Shown piece after piece: positions 61,175-64,000 of a stretch of DNA of 64,000 nucleotides. Under the pieces are notes generated by a model. That model was not told where the DNA came from, made no database searches, and worked only from the letters and a program-made list of their open reading frames with translations. The stretch spans positions 9,711 to 73,710 of the forward strand of contig CAYXGT010000003.1 in NCBI GenBank assembly GCA_964464635.1. The letters run 5' to 3'. The translations under genes and the position numbers were made by a program. How positions within the stretch are numbered: position 1 is the first letter of the stretch; each line of letters starts with the position of its first letter. This DNA is from CAYLMG01 sp964464635. Its GTDB lineage: Bacteria > Planctomycetota > Phycisphaerae > Sedimentisphaerales > Anaerobacaceae.

Positions 61175-62752
61175 ATGGCTGACACAAAAAATGAAAAAAT
61201 CATAATTTTCGATACCACGCTGCGGGACGGCGAGCAGTCGCCGGGCGCTTCGCTTTCAATCGATGAAAAGCTCGAAATCGCTCAACAGCTCGCAGTCCTG
61301 GGCGTTGACGTTATTGAAGCGGGCTTTCCCGTCTCATCGCCGGCACAGTTTGAGGCCACGAAGCTTGTCGCAGAACAGGTTAAAGGCCCGACAATCGCAG
61401 GCCTGGCAAGAGCAAACGATAAAGACATCGAAGCCGCTGCAAAGGCTGTCGAGCCGGCGAAAAAGAAACGAATACACACATTCATCGCAACTTCGCCTAT
61501 ACATATGAAATACAAGCTCAAGAAGAGCCAAGATGAAGTTCTGAAAATGGCTGTAGCCGCTGTCAAGCTGGCAAAAAGCTTCACCGACGACGTCGAATTC
61601 TCACCCGAAGACGCCTGCAGAAGCGAGATGCCCTTTTTGATTGAAGTTTTGACCGCCGCCATCGAAGCCGGTGCAACGACGCTGAATATTCCCGACACCG
61701 TCGGCTACATCCTGCCTTACGAGTACGGCCGAATAATCGCGCAGCTAAAGGAGAAGGTGCCAGGCATCGACAACTGCATCATCAGCACTCACTGCCACAA
61801 CGATTTGGGTATGGCCGTCGCAAACTCGCTTACCGGAGTAAGAAATGGTGCCAGACAAATCGAATGCGCCGTCAACGGGCTCGGAGAACGTGCCGGCAAC
61901 GCCGCTCTCGAGGAAATAGTTATGGCAATACACACAAGAGCCGATTTCTTCTCAAAGACGGGTGCAGAATCCCCCATCCTGAACATAAACACCAAAGAGA
62001 TTCACCGCACAAGCCAGCTCGTATCGAGACTGACCGGCTTCGTCATTCAGCCGAACAAGGCCATCGTCGGTGCCAACGCCTTCGCTCACGAATCAGGCGT
62101 CCACGTCGATGGCGTCCTGAAACAAAAGCTGACTTATGAAATTATGAAGCCGGAGACAATCGGCCTGTCCGGCTCGCGAATGGTGCTCGGCAGACACACA
62201 GGCAGACACGGATTCAAGGACAGGTGCAAACAGCTCGGTTTTAAATTAAAAGAAGCCGAGCTCGAGCAGGCCTACAACAGGTTTCTCGAAATCGCCGACA
62301 AGAAAAAAGAGGTCTTCGACGACGACATCGCAGCGATTATCAGCGATGAAATCCACATTGTCGTTGAGCATATCTATCAATTGGAATATCTGCACGTTGC
62401 CAGCGGCACAGGGACTCTGCCGACAGCAAGCGTCAAGATAAAGGTTAAAGACAAAATCAAGCTGGCAGCCGCCTTTGGCGATGGCCCGGTTGACGCCGCT
62501 TATGAGGCTATAAGAAAGGCAACGGGATTATCACCTCAACTTGAAAGCTATTCTATCAGGGCTGTTACCGGCGGAAAGGAAGCACTCGGTGAAGCCACCG
62601 TTAAAATAAAAGACGACGGCAGAATCTTTATCGGCCGGGGCGTCTCAACAGACATCATCGAGGCTTCCGCGAAGGCGTACGTTGACGCCATAAACAGAAT
62701 GCTCTCCAGGAAAAAGGAAAAAACAGATACAAACGTAAAAGATAAAATATGA
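61175..62752 (+). CDS. leuA: 2-isopropylmalate synthase
   Basis: First committed step of leucine biosynthesis. The 525-residue enzyme has the HMGL-like TIM barrel, IIIFDTTLRDGEQSPGASLS, metal-binding STHCHNDLGMAVANSL, CAVNGLGERAGNAALEEIVM and FAHESGVHVDGVLK, then the C-terminal LeuA regulatory domain (residues ~390-520). The size matches feedback-regulated LeuA rather than the shorter homocitrate type. GGAG lies 9 nt upstream of the ATG. The regulated leader at 60967 and leuC downstream place it in a leucine operon. Confidence 0.95.
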   Translation: MADTKNEKIIIFDTTLRDGEQSPGASLSIDEKLEIAQQLAVLGVDVIEAGFPVSSPAQFEATKLVAEQVKGPTIAGLARANDKDIEAAAKAVEPAKKKRIHTFIATSPIHMKYKLKKSQDEVLKMAVAAVKLAKSFTDDVEFSPEDACRSEMPFLIEVLTAAIEAGATTLNIPDTVGYILPYEYGRIIAQLKEKVPGIDNCIISTHCHNDLGMAVANSLTGVRNGARQIECAVNGLGERAGNAALEEIVMAIHTRADFFSKTGAESPILNINTKEIHRTSQLVSRLTGFVIQPNKAIVGANAFAHESGVHVDGVLKQKLTYEIMKPETIGLSGSRMVLGRHTGRHGFKDRCKQLGFKLKEAELEQAYNRFLEIADKKKEVFDDDIAAIISDEIHIVVEHIYQLEYLHVASGTGTLPTASVKIKVKDKIKLAAAFGDGPVDAAYEAIRKATGLSPQLESYSIRAVTGGKEALGEATVKIKDDGRIFIGRGVSTDIIEASAKAYVDAINRMLSRKKEKTDTNVKDKI

Positions 62753-62822
62753 AAACGGCATAGGTATTTCGGATTTTAGAAAATCTAAGTTATTTTGATT
62801 GTTGAAAGGATACCTAAATAAG

Positions 62823-64000
62823 ATGGCTATGACAATAACAGAAAAGATATTAGCTAAAGCAGCAGGGCTGGAAAAACTCTCACCCGGCACGCTCATAGAT
62901 GCAAAAATCGATATAGTTATGTGTCACGATGTCACCACACCCGCCGCCATTTCTATGCTCGCCGAAAAAGGCATCGACAAAGTATTCGACACCGAAAAAA
63001 TTGTTGTTACACCCGACCATTTTCAGCCTGCAAAGGATATCAAAAGCGCCGAGCTCCACAAAAGACTCGACGAATGGGCAAGGCGACACGAGATAAAATA
63101 CTATTACAAGCTCGGCCGTGCCGGCGTCTGCCACGCACTGCTGCCCGAGCAGGGACATATCAGACCGGGTGAAGTTATCATCGGGCCGGATTCGCATACC
63201 TGCACTTACGGCGCATTCGCAGCCTTTTCTACCGGTGTCGGCTCGACGGATACGGCCGCTGCAATCGCAACAGGCAAACTCTGGTTTAAGGTCCCTGCCT
63301 CGATGAAATTTGTCCTCAATGGGAAATTGCCAAAAGGCGTTTACAGCAAGGATGTGATACTGGCCGTAATCGGTAAAATCGGCGTCGATGGCGCCTTGTA
63401 TAAGGCTATGGAATTTACAGGCCCTGCTCTTTCCGGTATGTCTATGGAAGCAAGAATGACTATAACAAATATGGCCATTGAGGCCGGTGCGAAATCAGGC
63501 ATCATCGGTTTCGATGAGATAACCAAGCAATACCTCGACGAGCATCTAAAGGAACATAAATACTACACGCACTTCGAATCCGATGCCGACGCTGAATATG
63601 AATCGACACTCGAAATCGATTGTTCCAGCTTAGAGCCGATGGTCGCCCTGCCTCACCTGCCGAGCAATGCCGTCCCCATAAGCGATTGTGCCGGTAAAAA
63701 AATGGACCAGGCCTACATCGGTTCCTGCACTAACGGCCGAATCGAGGATTTAAGAATTGCTGCGAACATTATGAAAGCAAAGCAGGTCGCCATCAGAACG
63801 ATAATCGTCCCCGCAACACCGGTAATCTGGAAGCAGGCAAAAGACGAAGGCCTGTTCGATATCTTCTATGATGCCGGCTGTGTAATTGCAGCTCCCACCT
63901 GTGGTGCGTGTCTCGGCGGTTTTATGGGAGTCTTAGCTGAAGGTGAAAAGTGCGTCAGCACAACAAACAGAAACTTTGTCGGCAGAATGGGCCATCCAAA
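62823..64000 (+). CDS. leuC: 3-isopropylmalate dehydratase large subunit, 3' end outside window
   Basis: Aconitase-family Fe-S enzyme isomerising 2- to 3-isopropylmalate. The 392 residues present include CHDVTTPAAISML, TPDHFQP, GPDSHTCTYGAFAAFSTG and the 4Fe-4S cysteines in YIGSCTNGR and APTCGACLGG. It is of the archaeal/anaerobe LeuC2-type, near its usual ~420-residue length. It starts MAMTITEKILAKAAG at the ATG at 62823, 70 nt after leuA, and runs off the right edge. leuD would be expected next. Confidence 0.93.
   Translation, partial: MAMTITEKILAKAAGLEKLSPGTLIDAKIDIVMCHDVTTPAAISMLAEKGIDKVFDTEKIVVTPDHFQPAKDIKSAELHKRLDEWARRHEIKYYYKLGRAGVCHALLPEQGHIRPGEVIIGPDSHTCTYGAFAAFSTGVGSTDTAAAIATGKLWFKVPASMKFVLNGKLPKGVYSKDVILAVIGKIGVDGALYKAMEFTGPALSGMSMEARMTITNMAIEAGAKSGIIGFDEITKQYLDEHLKEHKYYTHFESDADAEYESTLEIDCSSLEPMVALPHLPSNAVPISDCAGKKMDQAYIGSCTNGRIEDLRIAANIMKAKQVAIRTIIVPATPVIWKQAKDEGLFDIFYDAGCVIAAPTCGACLGGFMGVLAEGEKCVSTTNRNFVGRMGHP

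Overview
The window most likely comes from a Planctomycetota bacterium of the Phycisphaerae / Sedimentisphaerales type. This rests on secreted proteins ending in dockerin-like repeats (GDLDGDCDVDFADFAIL and relatives), a DNRLRE plus beta-helix surface protein, a gingipain-like (C25) peptidase, a lipoprotein GH2 glycosidase and many Cys-lipoproteins. The assignment is inferred from protein style, not from a marker-gene phylogeny.

Layout. (1) 1-4100, minus strand: a sulfur-assimilation operon, Rrf2 regulator > cysK > cysE > nadA > metY (metY runs off the left edge), with a consensus promoter overlapped by a palindrome. (2) 4230-13000: a GT4 glycosyltransferase fused to an alpha-helical barrel domain, an entericidin-like peptide, xthA, a large secreted beta-helix protein behind a 93-nt structured leader, tRNA-Gln(CUG), and two exported proteins of unknown role. 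(3) 13405-41776, plus strand: a ~28 kb exopolysaccharide/surface-glycan locus. It holds export and chain-length machinery (Wza-like, Wzc-like BY-kinase, CpsB-like phosphatase), two O-antigen ligase/polymerase-like proteins, a WecA/TagO-like initiating transferase, a flippase, seven glycosyltransferases, GDP-D,D-heptose precursor genes (gmhA-like, hddA-like, and an hddC-gmhB fusion), methyltransferases, two B12-binding radical SAM enzymes and an epimerase. Two places look like deletion scars where the front of one gene is joined out of frame to the back of another. Several genes use rare start codons, including one apparent AUU and one apparent CUG. (4) 41903-48160: a lipoprotein, a DUF362 protein, a Tyr-phosphatase-like protein, a nucleotidyltransferase two-gene cassette, then tsaD-larB-nnrD. 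(5) 48212-56010: GH2 glycosidase, tRNA-Ser(CGA) with a degenerate partial copy beside it, hisA, a secreted protein interrupted by one in-frame TGA, and a C25 peptidase sharing its C-terminal module with that broken gene. (6) 56145-64000: tRNA-Thr(CGU), larE, a zeta-toxin-like pair, a lipoprotein-galE-ROK kinase operon, and divergently leuA-leuC behind a leucine-rich leader peptide.

How the parts work together. galE and ROK kinase supply sugars to the same nucleotide-sugar pool used by the glycan locus. The heptose genes would make an activated heptose for that glycan. The BY-kinase/phosphatase pair would control chain length and export. Among regulatory signals, three promoters place the -10 box only 6-9 nt before an ATG, which implies leaderless mRNAs. 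The strongest new regulatory candidates are the leaderless leucine leader peptide before leuA and the long multi-helix leader RNA before the beta-helix protein. I saw no CRISPR array, insertion sequence or prophage.
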